This document shows, piece after piece, positions 1 to 17,641 of a stretch of 64,000 bases of DNA (its first letter is position 1; each line of letters opens with the position of its first letter). Below the pieces are notes generated by a model that ran no database searches, had not been told where the DNA came from, and worked only from the letters and a program-made list of their open reading frames with translations. This DNA comes from Parasponia andersonii (taxonomy: Eukaryota > Streptophyta > Magnoliopsida > Rosales > Cannabaceae). Made by a program: the position numbers and the translations under genes. The stretch lies in contig JXTB01000115.1 in assembly GCA_002914805.1 (NCBI GenBank), positions 168,845 through 232,844 on the forward strand. The letters are read 5' to 3'.

Positions 1-291
1 NNNNNNNNNNNNNNNNNNNNNNNNNNNNNNNNNNNNNNNNNNNNNNNNNNNNNNNNNNNNNNNNNNNNNNNNNNNNNNNNNNNNNNNNNNNNNNNNNNNN
101 NNNNNNNNNNNNNNNNNNNNNNNNNNNNNNNNNNNNNNNNNNNNNNNNNNNNNNNNNNNNNNNNNNNNNNNNNNNNNNNNNNNNNNNNNNNNNNNNNNNN
201 NNNNNNNNNNNNNNNNNNNNNNNNNNNNNNNNNNNNNNNNNNNNNNNNNNNNNNNNNNNNNNNNNNNNNNNNNNNNNNNNNNNNNNNNNNN
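1..291. other. Assembly gap (unknown bases)
   Basis: All bases are n. The gap hides the 5' LTR of the copia element that follows and the left target-site duplication, so its insertion point cannot be checked from the left. Confidence 0.99.
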
Positions 292-1026
292 GAAAATCTC
301 AAGTGCAACCTCCGCTAAGGAAGCATGGGAGAAACTTCAAATTTCATACAAGGGAGAAGAAAAGGTTAAAAAGGTCTGCCTTCAAACTCTAAGAGGAGAG
401 TTTGATTTGTTACATATGACAGAGACTGAGTCAGTTTCTGACTACTTTTCAAGAGTTCTAACCATTTCCAATCAAATGAAGAGAAATGGTGAGAAACTTG
501 AAAATGTTACGATTATGGAAAAGATTCTTCGATCGTTAGACCCAAAGTTCGAGAATATTGTTACTGTCATCGAAGAAACTAAAGATTTGGGAGCCATGAC
601 AATAGAACAACTCTTGGGTTCTTTACAAGCTCACGAGGAAAAGAAAAAGAAGAAGCCAAATTTGAAGGAGCAGCTTCTTGAGACACAAATTACAGAGAAA
701 GAAGATAGCCAATGTAGCGAAAGAAGTCAACGTGGTCGTGGTAGAGGATAAGCCCGAGGACAAGGACGTAGTACAAGTCAAGGTCGTGGACGAGGTTGGA
801 ATTCCAACAACCACAATTATCATATCAACAATTTTGAAAGAGGAGAAAGCTCTATAAGAGGTCGTGGTAGAGGTCGAATGAACTCAAGGCTTGAGAAGTC
901 TCAAGTTGAATGTTTTAATTGTCACAAGTTTAGACATTATGCTAGAGAGTGTAGAATACCCAATAGCAGAATTGAAGAGAAAGTCAATTACGTTGAAGAA
1001 AAAATGGAAGAAAATGGCACCGTGTA
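292..1026 (+). pseudogene. copia gag (UBN2-type) with CCHC zinc knuckle, broken
   Basis: The first readable part, up to the stop near 749, looks like a UBN2-type gag, with a YFSRV...NQMK segment, [13 protein letters not shown] and an Arg-Gly-rich tail. After that stop the same frame continues through more Arg-Gly repeats into a CX2CX4HX4C knuckle (CFNCHKFRHYAREC, about 910-951). The usual Gly before the His is Arg here. A second stop lies near 1025, just before the protease. Gag packages the element RNA in cytoplasmic particles. The N-terminus is missing in the gap. Confidence 0.85.
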
Positions 1027-2327
1027 ACTAGCATATAAAGACAACAATGGAGGACAAGACAACACATGGTATCTTGATACTGGTGCTAGCAATCATATGT
1101 GTGGGCGTCGATCAATGTTTATAGAGCTTGATGAATCAATCAGTGGGAGTGTTTCCTTCGGTGATGATTCAAAAGTAGCAGTAAAAGGAAAAGGTAAAAT
1201 TCTTATCCGCTTAAAAAATGAGGGGCATCAATTTATTTCAAATATTTATTTTGTACCCACAATGAAAACAAACATCTTAAGTTTGGGACAACTCTTAGAG
1301 AAAGGCTATGATATTCACTTGAAAGATTATAGTCTTTCTATAAGTGATAACAATATGAACTGAATTGCGAAGGTGCCTATGTCAAGAAATAGAATGTTCT
1401 TATTGAACATTCAAAATGATATGGCAAAATGTCTGAAAGCATGTTACAAGGATTCATCATGGATATGGCATTTGAGATTCAGACATCTCAACTTTAGAGG
1501 ACTAGAGCTACTGTCCAAGAAAGAAATGGTGAGAGGCTTGCCATGCATCAATCATCCTGATCAACTTTGTGAAGGATGCTTACTCGGGAAGCAATTCAGG
1601 AAAAGCTTTCCAAAAGAGTCGAATTCAAGTGCCCAAAAGCCACTAGAGCTCGTGCATACAAATGTGTGCGGTCCTATCAAACCAAGTTCTTTCGGTAAAA
1701 GTAACTATTTCTTGCTCTTTATTGATGATTTCTCAAGAAAGACTTGGGTTTATTTCTTGAAGCAAAAGAAGTCTTTGAAGCTTTCAAGAAGTTCAAGGTT
1801 GCTGTAAAGAAGGAAAGCGGTCTTCAGATCAAAGCCATGAGATCTGATAGAGGAGGAGAATTCACTTCAAAAGAGTTCCAAGAATTCTGCGAAGCAAATA
1901 GAATTCGACGACCTTTAACTATTCCAAGATCCCCTCAACAAAATGGTGTGGCAGAAAGGAGAAACCGTACCATCCTCAACATAGCTCGAAGCATGCTGAA
2001 AAGTAAGAGATTACCCAAAGAGTTATGGGCAGAAGCTGTTGCATGCGTAGTTTACTTGTCCAATCGATCTCCAACAAGAAGTGTGTGGGGAAAGACACCA
2101 CAAGAAGCATGGAGCGGAAGGAAGCCTGGGATCTCTCACTTGAGAGTCTTTGGAAGCATAGCCCATGTGCATATACTAGATGAACATAGAACCAAGCTTG
2201 ATGATAAAAGCGAGAGGTTCATTTTCATCGGCTATGACACCAACTCTAAAGGATATAAGTTATACAATCCTAACAATAGAAAAGTAATCATCACTCAAGA
2301 TGTAATATTCGATGAAGAAGGTGAATG
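1027..2327 (+). pseudogene. copia protease-integrase region, broken
   Basis: The protease active-site motif DTGASNHM is at about 1078-1101. A stop follows at about 1361. Next comes integrase: the HHCC zinc region (HLRFRH...CEGC), then the DDE core. The block that usually reads H-T/S-D-V-C-G-P reads HTNVCGP here, so the first catalytic Asp is Asn. The frame shifts between about 1744 and 1800 (FLKQKK against FLEAKE). The second catalytic Asp (RSDRGGEF) and the Glu region (GVAERRNRT) follow in the new frame, which stops at 2326-2328. Stops, frameshift and the lost Asp together indicate a dead integrase. Confidence 0.88.
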
Positions 2328-2549
2328 AGACTTTGGCTCTCAAACAAATGACTACAATTTATTTCCACAATTTAAAGATATGGAAACACTAGTAGAGCAA
2401 GCAAGAGAAGTGCATCAAGAGGCTATTACTCCACCTTTCTCACCGACATCTTCCACTCATAAAGATTCACCTCCATCTTTCTAAACTGAAAGGCATGAAG
2501 AACGTACAAAAAATCTTGAAGATCTATATGAGGTGATTGATAGACTTGA

Positions 2550-4113
2550 AAACCTCACTCTATTTTGTCTATTTGCTGATTGTGAACCGGTGAACTTCCA
2601 AGAGGCTGTACAAGATGAAAAATAGAGAAATGCGAAGGATGAAGAAGTCAAAGCCATAGAGAAGAATGACACTTGGGAACTATCCACTCTTCCTAAAGGT
2701 CATAAAGCTATCAGTGTAAAATGGGTGTACAAGGTGAAGAAAAATGCCAATGGAGAGGTAAAAAGATACAAAACATGGCTAGTCGCGAAAGGCTATAGTC
2801 AAAGAGCCGGCATTGACTACGACGAGGTATTCGCTCCTATTGCACAATTGGAAACTATAAGACTAATTATTTCTCTTCCTGCTCAGAACAAATGGAAGAT
2901 TCATCAGATGGATGTAAAGTCCGTATTTCTAAATGGAGTTCTTGAAGAGGAGGTTTATATCCAACAACCATTGGGTTATGAGATGAAAGAGTATAAAGAT
3001 AAGGTTTTGAAGCTGAAGAAGGCTCTTTACGGTCTAAAGCAAGCACCAAGAGCATGGAACAGCCGAGTTGACAAATATTTCCAAGAGAATGGATTCATTA
3101 AGTGCCCTTATGAACATGCTCTCTATGTTAAGACTAAAGATGAAGATATTTTGGTCGTATGCTTGTATGTGGATGATCTCATATTCACTGGAAGTAATCC
3201 AAGGATGTTTGACAAATTCAAGAGAGTAATGACGCATGAGTTTGAAATGATAGACATCGGACTTATGGCATATTACCTCGGCATAGAGGTCAAGCAAAAG
3301 GAAGAAGGCATCTTTTTCTCCCAAGAAAGCTATACAAAGAAGATCCTGAAGAAGTTCAATATAGATGATTGCAAGCCAATAAGTACAACAGTGGAGTGTG
3401 GAATAAAATTATTCAAGGATGATGAAGCAGAAAAGGTGGATCCAACACTTTTTAAGAGCCTTGTTGGATGCTTTAGGTACTTGACATGTACAAGGCCCGA
3501 TATTCTCTATGCAACTGGACTAGTGAGTCGTTACATAGAAACTCCAATAACTACTCACTTCAAAGCTGCAAAGAGAATTCTCCGTTACCTAAAAGGTACG
3601 ATCAATCTTGGCTTATTCTATTCAGTTTCTAATGATTACAAACTCGTTGGTTACAGTGATAGTGATTGGGATAGAGATACTGATGATCGAAAAAGCACAA
3701 CTAGTTTTGTGTTTTTCATGGGAGAAACTGCCTTCACCTGGGTATCTAAGAAACAACCGATTGTCACCCTTTCAACATGCGAAGCTGAGTATGTAGCTGC
3801 TACGTCATGTGTTAGTCATACAATCTGGCTAAGAAGGTTGTTGAAAGAGTTAAACATGCCTCAAAAGGAGCCAACGGAGATTTGTATTGACAATAAGTCA
3901 GCAATAACTTTGGCTAAAAATCCAGTGTTTCATGACCGAAGTAAGCATATCAATACTCGCTATCATTACATAAGAGAAGGTGTTGCAAACAAAGAAGTAC
4001 AATTAGAGTATGTGAGATCACATGATCAGATTGCTGATATTTTCACCAAGCCACTCAAGTTTGAAGACTTTACAAGATTAAGAAATTTACTTGGTATTAT
4101 AAAACAAGTTTAA
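2550..4113 (+). pseudogene. copia reverse transcriptase and RNase H
   Basis: The RT homology starts near 2550, crosses an in-frame stop near 2623, then is open to the natural stop at 4111-4113. The 462-codon part from the Met at 2725 holds FLNGVLEEEVYIQQP, ALYGLKQAPRAW and the catalytic YVDD box (LYVDDL). RNase H follows with the Asp of YSDSDWD, the Glu of CEAEY and the Asp of IDNKSAI, and it ends with the usual HDQIADIFTKPL. The RT/RNase H part looks enzymatically intact, but it would need to come from a polyprotein broken upstream. Confidence 0.9.
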
Positions 4114-4120
4114 GGGGAGG
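4112..4120 (+). other. Polypurine tract of the copia element
   Basis: AAGGGGAGG lies directly against the TG of the 3' LTR. It primes plus-strand DNA synthesis and fixes the LTR start at 4121. Confidence 0.85.
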
Positions 4121-4583
4121 TGTTGAAAATAAACTTGTTTGAGCCCATAAGAAATATTTAAGCCCATCAACATGAGGCCCAATAAGTTGGAGTTAGTCCA
4201 AGTGCAAAACTCACAAAAGAAAAAGCCCAAGTCCAAATTAAAGAAGCCTTCCACCTAGAATCTTCTAGTGTTAGGTAGCTATTAGCTTTTTACATGTGAA
4301 TTTTTTGATTATTATTAGAAGTGTGTAGAAGAAAATATGTGTGGTTTAAGGATTTTTGTAATTATTTATTTGTGTGGCTCTCATTGTTTCTCATGTAGTA
4401 TAAATACCCCTCCCCATTTGAGTTCTAAGCATCAAGTAAGAAGCAAAGCTTCTAAGAGTGAAGAGAAGAGAGAAAGAAGCATAACTTCTAGTGAGTGAGT
4501 GAGAGAGCTTGAAGAGTGAAGTTGAGAATTTTCTCTTGTAAAAGTATTTGAGTGAATAATAAAGTTTGTTTTACTTTCCAACA
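4121..4583 (+). repeat. 3' LTR of the copia element (463 bp)
   Basis: It starts TGTTG and ends CAACA, a 5-bp inverted terminal pair with the usual TG...CA. A TATA box (TATAAATA) is at 4399-4406, followed by a GA-rich leader and an AATAAA-type signal near 4558. The right flank starts GTTAA. The matching left flank is in the gap, so a target duplication cannot be tested. Confidence 0.88.
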
Positions 4584-9038
<4,455 letters not shown>

Positions 9039-10601
9039 ATTCATCATTGACATGAACTCGGGTGGTTTGATCAAGTTGGAAAGTTTCAGTACTGAGATTT
9101 CCATTATGGTGGTTGGGAGATTTAACTTTTACAAGGAGTGCACAAGAGTTTTGTATTAGAGTTCAATGTCAAGGATAAGATAAGAAAACGAATAAAGTAT
9201 ATGTCATGTTCAGTTTTCTTGATACTAAAGTTATATATTAGACAATTACTAAAAAGTCAAATTCAAGACAAAACCTTTCTTCTTATGATTAAGACTGACG
9301 CCTTTCTACATTTATAACTTGAATGCTTCTGATGCCGTGGCTTCATTAGTGACAACTAAAGTGTAACAATTCTGGTTATTAATGTCATGCAAATGAGAGA
9401 TATATGCCACGTTTTCTTAAAATATGAGCTGGTATCAAATTTGGCCCCTTGTTTATTATTTTTTTTGGTGGGTGTGGCGAAGAAGAGGGAAAAAAGAGAG
9501 AATTTGAATTTTTATTGTTCTTCAATCTTGGTAGTACACACTTCAAATTCTCACAAGCATGCTTCAATTTATAGTAGATATATTTATCACTGGCAATACC
9601 ACCATGTTTATGAAAATACCAAACCATATGAGACTAAGCAATTGGACCAAACTTGACGATTACCATCAGTTCTGATGTTTAGGCGGCCGTACTGACTTTA
9701 ATGCTATAGAAGGTATACTGATTTGTTTACCTAGTTTTATTGCTTGAATGAGCCAGTCGATTCGGAAAATAATAATAACAATAATAATAATAAAATTAAA
9801 TAATAAGTGCTTCATTTACAGGACGGAAATAATTCATGCTAAGTCAAAGCTGCAACATTTTGGTACTCTTCAATGGTGATGAGTAAAACCATTAATTTAC
9901 TATTAAAAACACAAAATAAACATACATTTGAAGTTTTATAAACTTCCAAGATGTCAACTCTTCACAGACAGTTCTAACACTAGAAAGATCTACACACTCT
10001 TCACAAAATTCAATATTAATTTAAAAAAACATAAGGCTACACACTATATAAAACACCTATCTCACGCCTCACTACAAACCCCAGAAGAAACGGGGCTTGA
10101 GAAAATAAACAAAAAATAATAATAAATATTAATAACAGTAATAAAGGAAAAAGACAACAAGAATAGTGCCTCTGATGCCTACAACACACCATATTGATGA
10201 GCAAAATTCTTCCCCTACAGCACAATATATTACAAAGCAGCTTTTTTATGATTCAACATTGCAGGTCGACATGCAGAAGTATCACTTATTATTTTCACAA
10301 AGCACTGCACCATCACCCTAAGAGGAACATCATAAGGATCAAGCACTTTCGGATTGCTGATAAAAAAGAAGACCGTCCATTTTCTGGTTCAGCTTCATGA
10401 TTCATGAGTTTGGTACGAAGATTGCTATTATGTATTCCAATTTCCAAAATCAGACAACAAAACATGGCAACCATACCTCTGAATGTGAAGATTCAGATAT
10501 CCTTCCCATTCTCTCATGCCAAAAGAAAAAAAAAATTAAAAACCACGTTAACCAAATTCTTGTTAAACTTTATGTCTCAATGACGGTTTCTGGTCATCTA
10601 A
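9039..10601. other. Convergent 3' flanks of the glucosidase and AIP1 genes
   Basis: The two genes are tail to tail. An AATAAA at 9191-9196, about 150 bases after the glucosidase stop, is the likely poly(A) signal. The rest probably holds the AIP1 3' UTR, read leftward from 10601, and spacer. An AAT-rich run lies at about 9770-9800. No credible reading frame or RNA gene is seen. Confidence 0.6.
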
Positions 10602-13600
10602 TCACTGTGGAGTTAGCTTCCAAACACGTAAACAAGCATCCTCACCAGAGCTCACCACACCGTGCTCATCAGTGAAAGCTAATCCATAAACACCACCTAA
10701 GTGAGCACCCTTTATGGTTGTACGGTTTGATGCAGGCTTGTCCACTTCATATATGATGACACATGTGTCGAGTGATCCAGTAGCAACCAAGCTGCTGTCT
10801 GGAGACCAAGCAACACAATTTATGCGCGCAGTGTGGTACAGCATGTTTTTCAGTTTCACCTGCAAAATATAATGTGTCAAAAGATGCTGCGCTTTAGGGA
10901 AATTCGACTATTGTAGCTATATTCATTCTTTATATGAAAAGTGATGCATTTCAGTCTACAATTGTTTTAAAGCCCACCAGAAGAAAAAAATTTAAAAAAA
11001 AAAAACAAAACATAGGTCAAACTATCCGGTTTCATGTTAGCTTCCCCAACTCAAACCAGAAATGAATATTTCCAACGTGTATCCCTGCCCCAGAGCAAGT
11101 GAGGAGATCAGAACACTATGATTATTGAACATTAATTGATTCCAAACTGTCTGGTATCTTTTCTGAAGTTCACTTCCAAGATCCCAACTGACCTAATTCC
11201 GCTGTCGTGTACAACATTAGGCCAGAATTGCAAAGATAATAAGGAAACCTTTTGTTTTACTCGACATATTCGTGAATATCAAAGTTTCCTGCAACAACCT
11301 ATGGCACCAAGTTCAATTTTTGAGGATATCTCTCTCACGGAAAACAAGTGTGATATACTGATACTTGCCATGCCAGAAGTAGGAGTTGAGCCATTGGTCT
11401 TTTGTCCATTCCAATATATTAATAAAAAATTAAAGCGCCGAATATTCACATTTCCCTGTCAGCCTAGAAGGCACATAAAATTGGATGGAAAAAGCAAGAT
11501 AAGTAAAATCACTCTCTCTTCTATTACAAGGGTTATCCTAAACAGATACAACAGAACTATGGCTTCTCACGGCTATTTATATTTGATTTTCGCCAGAACT
11601 ATGTCTTCTCAGTGCTATTTATATCTGATTATTTATATTTTGTAAAGCTTTTTCCCCTCTAAAGAGGACCCAAGCATAAACCTATGGGAAGACAATCAAA
11701 TTACCTATTTCTCTCTCACACACACACACATAAGAAAATACATGTGACAAGATTACTTTTTCCCCTGTAGAAAGGACACACACACACACAGACAAAAAAA
11801 AAAAATATACCCATATAACAAGGTGAAAACAATCAAAATTAACCAATTTATAAAAGAAAAAAAAGAACACTTTTTTTCTAATGAGGACCAAAAGAAGTAC
11901 AAAACAATGAAATTAGCTATTTATAAAAGAAAAATAAAAACAATGTTTCCTCTCTAGAGAGGACCCAGAAAGGAAAAACATAGAGCTATGGGAAAACAAT
12001 CAATTACCTCTCGGGAAGCCCGATCCCAAACAACCGCTTCGCGGTTCACATCTGCTGACGCGAACATTGAAACATCAGGAGAGTACCGTATAACAGTAAC
12101 CGCACCACGGTGTTTCTCAAGGACTGCATCTTCTGTAAGTGTATCGCCAACAATTGAATATATATGCAATTTACCGTCCTGACCACCAATGATGGCTTCA
12201 CTTCCATCAGGTGAAATTGCAGATGCTGTCACAGCAAATCCAAGGTTAATAGTTGACACAACTTTTGTCCCACAGAGCATAACAACCCCGGAATCAGTTG
12301 AAACCAAAGCAAGTTCAGGAGAGAGAAGGGCAAGGCTCAAATCTTTTGGTTGACTGCCAACATCAACCGAATCCACATCTCCACATTGATCCCCATTTAC
12401 AGGAACCCGCCATACCTGGTTGTCATAATTAGAAGCAAGAGGAAGCAACTCAGAAAGGCTGAAATTCTTGTGAGTATTTTTTTTAGTTCTAATATTTTCC
12501 AGTGCAATCTACATTTAAAGTTAATATTACTTATTTTCTCCGAAGACCATAAGTTTTCTCTTGAAGTTAAAAAAGAACTACTTTAGGAGCTCTTTTGAGA
12601 ATAGTAATGGGAATCAATGATCTTTCTAAATTCCAAATCTTCATCAANAACTTTTTTTTTCAATTAAGATTTGTCGTAGAAACTAAATTAACCGTATCAT
12701 TTTGGAAACATCAACAGGAAGTTAAAACTTCTCAAAACTCGATCAAAAACTCACAACTAATGATTGAAAAGCCTTAGAATCATTACTAAAAGAATGAAAA
12801 AAAATAGTTTCATTTTTACTCTTTTACGGCCGCAAAAGAAGAAACAAGGGCAAGAAGAACTTGCATACCGCCAGAAGAAGAAAATAAAAGATCTAATGAG
12901 TTGCTGTTTTCAATAGCATGGTGCTGAAAACAAAAATATTCTGATTCAGATTCCAAAATCCAGTTAACCAAGTAACTAATGTCTTGATTATTCTAGCAAA
13001 AGGATAATGTGTTGACATGCTTTATGCCTTTAATGCATTTAAGGATATTCCAACCAACTTAAGCTTTCAGGACAAAAATCCAGGCTGATGACTTCTTTTC
13101 TAACATAAAAACGCATTGAAAGACTTTAAAAGATACAAGGCAGAATAATCATAATGCATAAAGTTGAGAAAATAACGCACTTTGTTGTCAAAGCCAGAAG
13201 TAATAATTTCCTCCTCAACAGCTGCAAAACATTTGATTTGAGAGTTTTCCTTCCTCTGTAATTTTCCACTATATCCAATGCCTTGAATCCATTTCACTAT
13301 TAGACCATCATAACTGCTGGACAATATAACTTTTGGATTGCTCTTTAAAACAGATAATGAAGTAACATTCTTCATGTGCCCAGATAGACACACCGGGGCT
13401 TTATCAAGATCAGTTGCTGAGAATATGCTAATTGTTCCTCCCAGCGAAACAACAACAAGATAATCATTTTGCCATAGGCACCCAACCAGCATGTCATCGA
13501 CACCACCTGAGCCAGGACTAGTTAATGTTCTTTTCACTTTTCCATTTCCATCCTCAGAAATATCCCATACTTTTGCAGATTTATCAGCAGATGCAGTCAG

Positions 13601-16600
13601 TACCTTAAATTAGCAATTACACAAAACCCATCAGTAGAATAAACAAGGAGGAAAGATAACCAGCTTCAACAATAAATAAAAGAACAAAAGATATATAGAC
13701 ACAAAAACCACCTAAGCAATGGCTGCCATTAACCATCACATTGCAGAATATCCTATTACCAATTCCTTTAAGTGCAAATAATTCGCAGGCTATGGGACAA
13801 AAAAGGATGGTGCCAATCTTGACGAGCCATAGGAAGAAAGTGTCATCTTTATCCCAAGCCATTTTCAAATAAAGACGGATACCTCTCTCTAGAAAAAATT
13901 AGTACTTGATGCTCTACTGAAAGCAAACTTAAAGACAAGCGAAAGCAACAAGTCAAGAACAGGTGTTTCTTTTTATTTTATTTTACTTCATTTTTCTACA
14001 AGAAACACAAATTTTATTAAACCAAAAAGGAAATTACACAGAAGGAGACAAGATGTTGCCAAAGAAAATAACACAAACAACTAGCTACCAAAAATAACAA
14101 ATAACCCAACTGTAAAATAAATTATCCGACTCCTTAAGCACATATAAAAAAGAGAAACCCCTTAACTCTATGTCATCCTTAATATTTAAATCTACAAAAT
14201 TTCACCTATTACCATATATATTCCAAAGACTCATAAGATTCCTAAAAAATTCTCTTATTTATTTCACCCCAAATTGCCCAAAGAATTGCCAAAACTGCTG
14301 AACCAAATTACTTTCCAGCAGCCTTTCAACTGGCACCAAAATTCCCAATCATAATATCGCTGCAACTTAAAGTATTGACCCAAATTTATCTAAATTCGTG
14401 CAGCAATCTTTTCCAACAACCCAAAGCAAAAGAACAGATGGATGTTTCTAAGCTCTTAGACTTGGAATAAATAGTTATTTTGAATTAAAATAAATTGGAG
14501 TAAACATGATATTTTCTTATCTTCTCCAGTGTAGTGCTCTTTAATTCTACCCCTAATATTCTCTGCTTGCCTACCAAAATATGCACATTGAGACAACCTT
14601 AGCAATCCATTTTACTAATTAAACAACCAACAAATCCAGCATTCAAATACAGTTACAAAAAAACTAAACAGCATCGTGAATTCATATATAATTTGGTATA
14701 GTTCACTACTATCAGATATCAAGTTTCAAAGGTTATAAAAAATTCAAAAGGCACAGTGCTGTAAAAATATCAAACAAAAAGACAGACAATTAATAAAAAT
14801 AAGAAAGTACGACACATAAAATTTACACTGATCAAGTTCAACAGACCTTCAATTTTGATGTAATACAATTTAATAATTCCTCCAAAATGTCTCAGTGAAA
14901 GAAATTGGTTCTTATAATCCTTCTAATTATTTTATTATAAGAGAATTTTCTTCAACATTTCTAGACATATGTTTGTGGTCGCAAGTTTCAGAAGTAGAAT
15001 GGCAACTTTCGTGAAGGATTTTCAGTGTACAAGAGAAACTTCAACTTTTCAAGGCCAACAAGAGGCTTACCTGTTTGCCATCAGGACTCCAGCTAACAGC
15101 ATAAATGGTGCCTTTATGTCCATCTTCAGAGGAGAGCTCTCCAATTTTCCCCCCAGTCTTCCCATCATAAAGAATACCTTTCTTGTCAGAGCTCACACTG
15201 ATGAACTTACTCCCATCTGGAGAATACCTTACACAATTGACAAAATTTGAATGATCCCTGCAACCAATAAGGAAGATATTTTCATTTTAATTGCTAAAAA
15301 GGTGATAAAGAAAAAGAAATACAGAGCAAAAAAATTTGTTATCTTAATATGAACAGCCAGCCAGCTCTACGGAGATGGCCTGCAGCTTATCTGATCTCAG
15401 ACCAGCCTATGCATTGGACTTATACATTCAGATTAATATAGGGCAGGCTTCGGTCTGAGTTCATAGCAGCTCAATATGAAAGAGACGTAAAGTTTTAGTT
15501 CACATTTGACCCAAAAAAAATAAAAACTTAAAAATAATTATATATATATATATATGCCCATATATGGTTGCCAATCCAATAGGTATTTTTTTTTTTAAAC
15601 CTATGGGTAAGTATTTTTTTTTTAGCCATTGGATCACCATTCCAATGGTTATAATAAAGTACATGAAAAGACGTGCATCATTAATGTTCTTTCTCTTACT
15701 TTTTACAATAAAAAAATGTGCATGCTAAAATTTCATTGGCCAAATTGATACCTATGCATAGGTAAAAAAAAAAATACCTACTGGATTGGTGCCCTATATA
15801 TATATAATATATATATATATATAAACCCTTAAAAGCTAGTCCAAACTCATGGCCTTAAGAATATGAAAACAACACAGTCAACATAGTAAGAGCAAATTCT
15901 AATTAGATAGATACATGATATGATAAATGTTGGGCTGTCAACCAGGATCTAGGACATGAAAACCATTACAACCTTATATCTAAAGAGATTTCGTGAGTAA
16001 ACTTCATGCCCACAAGTCCCTTGTATCTAACCTGTGAGATTGCTTAAATTTAAATGGTGGTCCTTCATAAAAGTTCACCAAAAAGTCCTCTCCACATGTA
16101 ACAATGCGGAATGGCCGTGTTGGCTTAAATGCACAGCTCAGAACTCGCCTTGAATGGCCATCAAACTCTCCCACATTCGTTCCTGAATCCCACCTATTCA
16201 CAGCAATATCAATTGTTAAGTCCGTGCTTGAATTAAATTTAAACAGAATCTAAAGGGCATGCCAGTACAATGAGAAAATCACAGAACAAATATCAAGCAA
16301 TAATTTTGATCACACCCCTGCCAACGTGTATAGCATCTCGTTCAAACAAGGGGTTCAGAGTCGTAGTGATCCTTCACATCTTCCATGCCCTTAGTTCACA
16401 CTTCAATAAGGAAAATGATCAACTCATTCAGTGTCCATGAAACTTTCAAGAAGATAGCTACATAAAACCTAATGATTTGGATTGGCAATGGCGCGAGGCA
16501 CTTAAACGTTGCCTTATCATTTAGGTAGAAGGAAAATACTCGACCATTCCAATTTGAGAAAACAAAAGATAACACATTTCTCAAGAAAATATTGTCGAAG

Positions 16601-17590
16601 AAGTTCATATTCTAAAGAACTTGTTTACATTCGGAATCCAATTCCATCTTCTCATGTCATAACATCAATTATTTTTGTTTGTTCTGGGTCATAAACCCCC
16701 TTCATATTATTTCTCTTCAAGAGACGGACTGCTTAGGGGGCATGAACCCCCTTCATCAACAATACGCCTGCACTGCAGACAAACTTTATTTAATCAATCA
16801 GTCTCAGATGCTCGCAGACACTCCATTCTTTCAGAAATTGGCATACAGATAATGCGAGTGTGCATGCAAATGTACTCTATTCATGATCACCATTTCCATT
16901 TCCATGATAAGGGGCTTAATAACATGGTGCAAATGTCAAATGTCCAAATATTTCATCTCGCAATCGATGATCAAATCTTAAATCAATCATTTGAGAGACT
17001 TTCTTTCTTTGCCTCATCCAAACCACTCAAAAACAAAATTTTCTTTCTTCCTACTCACTCATTACAAACACACAAAAGTTCAATTCCATGTCACTAATTT
17101 TCCCAGCATTTCTCACTAACCAAACAAACAAACAAACAAACGAAAAAATTAAAAAAAAAAAAAAAAAAAAAAAAAGAGAGAAGAAAAATACTACTGACAT
17201 GAAAGCGCGAACCAAAGACTTTCCCTTGCCATCACCAGAAACAACGATCCTCATGCCATCAGGGGACCATTGAAGATCATCGATCCGTCCGGAGAGAACC
17301 TTGAACTCCTTCTTCAAAACGAAGTCGTTCCGGGTCCCCCAGATCCTGACGGTGCCGGAGACATCGGCGGAGGCGATCCACTCGGCGTTGGGGGAGAATC
17401 TGGCGACGGTAGCGGGGTAAGCGTGTTCGGCATAGACGGAGACCTCGAGAGGGTTGTCGAGGTTGAGAATGATGACGGATCGGCCATTGGTGTAGAGTAT
17501 GGCGTTGGATTTGGGGCTGCCGGAGATCAGAATCCCTCGCCCACGCTCCGTCGAAGGGACGCAAGCGTAAGTTTCCGCAAGCTCTGCCAT
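10602..17590 (-). CDS. AIP1: Actin-interacting protein 1 (WD40 repeat protein)
   Basis: AIP1 works with ADF/cofilin in the cytoplasm to disassemble actin filaments. Exons on the minus strand: 17590-17199, 16193-16032, 15257-15071, 13603-13181, 12415-12008, 10859-10602. All joins are GT-AG and in frame, giving 609 codons plus stop, close to the roughly 610 residues usual in plants. Family signatures include [15 protein letters not shown] at the start, [55 protein letters not shown] and GEDACLRVW at the end; repeated WD40 units would form two propellers. The start is the ATG at 17588-17590; the frame stays open to a TTG at 17632, but the family begins at this Met. No breaks are seen. Introns 2 and 5 hold repeats described separately. 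Confidence 0.96.
11648..12008 (-). repeat. Degenerate tandem units covering the AIP1 intron-5 donor
   Basis: Four related units start near 11648, 11757, 11876 and 11943. Each has a tttcc(c)ctct...gaggaccc-like start followed by gggaa(g/a)acaatcaa(a)tta or a decayed form. The unit nearest exon 5 carries the true donor (GTAATT on the minus strand, next to 12008). The outermost copy has a similar donor-like GTAATTTG on the minus strand near 11700-11707. Confidence 0.65.
15566..15794 (+). mobile_element. MITE-like element in TA microsatellite, copy 1 (AIP1 intron 2)
   Basis: A 229-bp core starts GGTTGCCAATCCAATAGGTA and ends with the complement of GGGCACCAATCCAGTAGGTA. The terminal repeats are inverted and followed by T-runs on the inner side. 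The middle carries AGCCATTGGATCACCAT and a GTGCATCATTAATG box. TA repeats flank both sides (15539-15556 and 15795 on). No coding capacity. Other copies are at 19024, 42056 and, diverged, 57989. Confidence 0.85.
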
Positions 17591-17641
17591 TTTCTCGGGG
17601 AGAGAGAGAGCGCTTACTACGGGCTCAGTCAAGTTGAGTGA

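Larger units (their letters stand above)
292..4583 (+). mobile_element. Ty1/copia LTR retrotransposon, 5' end lost in gap, coding region broken
   Basis: Gag, zinc knuckle, aspartic protease, integrase, reverse transcriptase and RNase H follow in the copia order (integrase before RT), then a polypurine tract and a 463-bp LTR. The 5' LTR and primer binding site lie in the gap. Several in-frame stops and one frameshift break the polyprotein, so this copy cannot supply its own proteins. It lies upstream of the first visible exon of a beta-glucosidase gene and in the same orientation, and probably sits in one of that gene's introns. Confidence 0.93.

Noticed and set aside
11136..11645. 169-codon plus-strand frame
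   Set aside because: It lies antisense in AIP1 intron 5, shows no domain, and its codon content looks like random AT-rich sequence.
17591..17632. Extension of the AIP1 frame upstream of the ATG
   Set aside because: The extra 14 codons start at TTG; family members begin at the Met equal to 17588-17590, and the upstream part lies in the leader.
17270..17641. 123-codon plus-strand frame
   Set aside because: It is the antisense of AIP1 exon 1; its Gly/Asp-rich content mirrors the coding strand.
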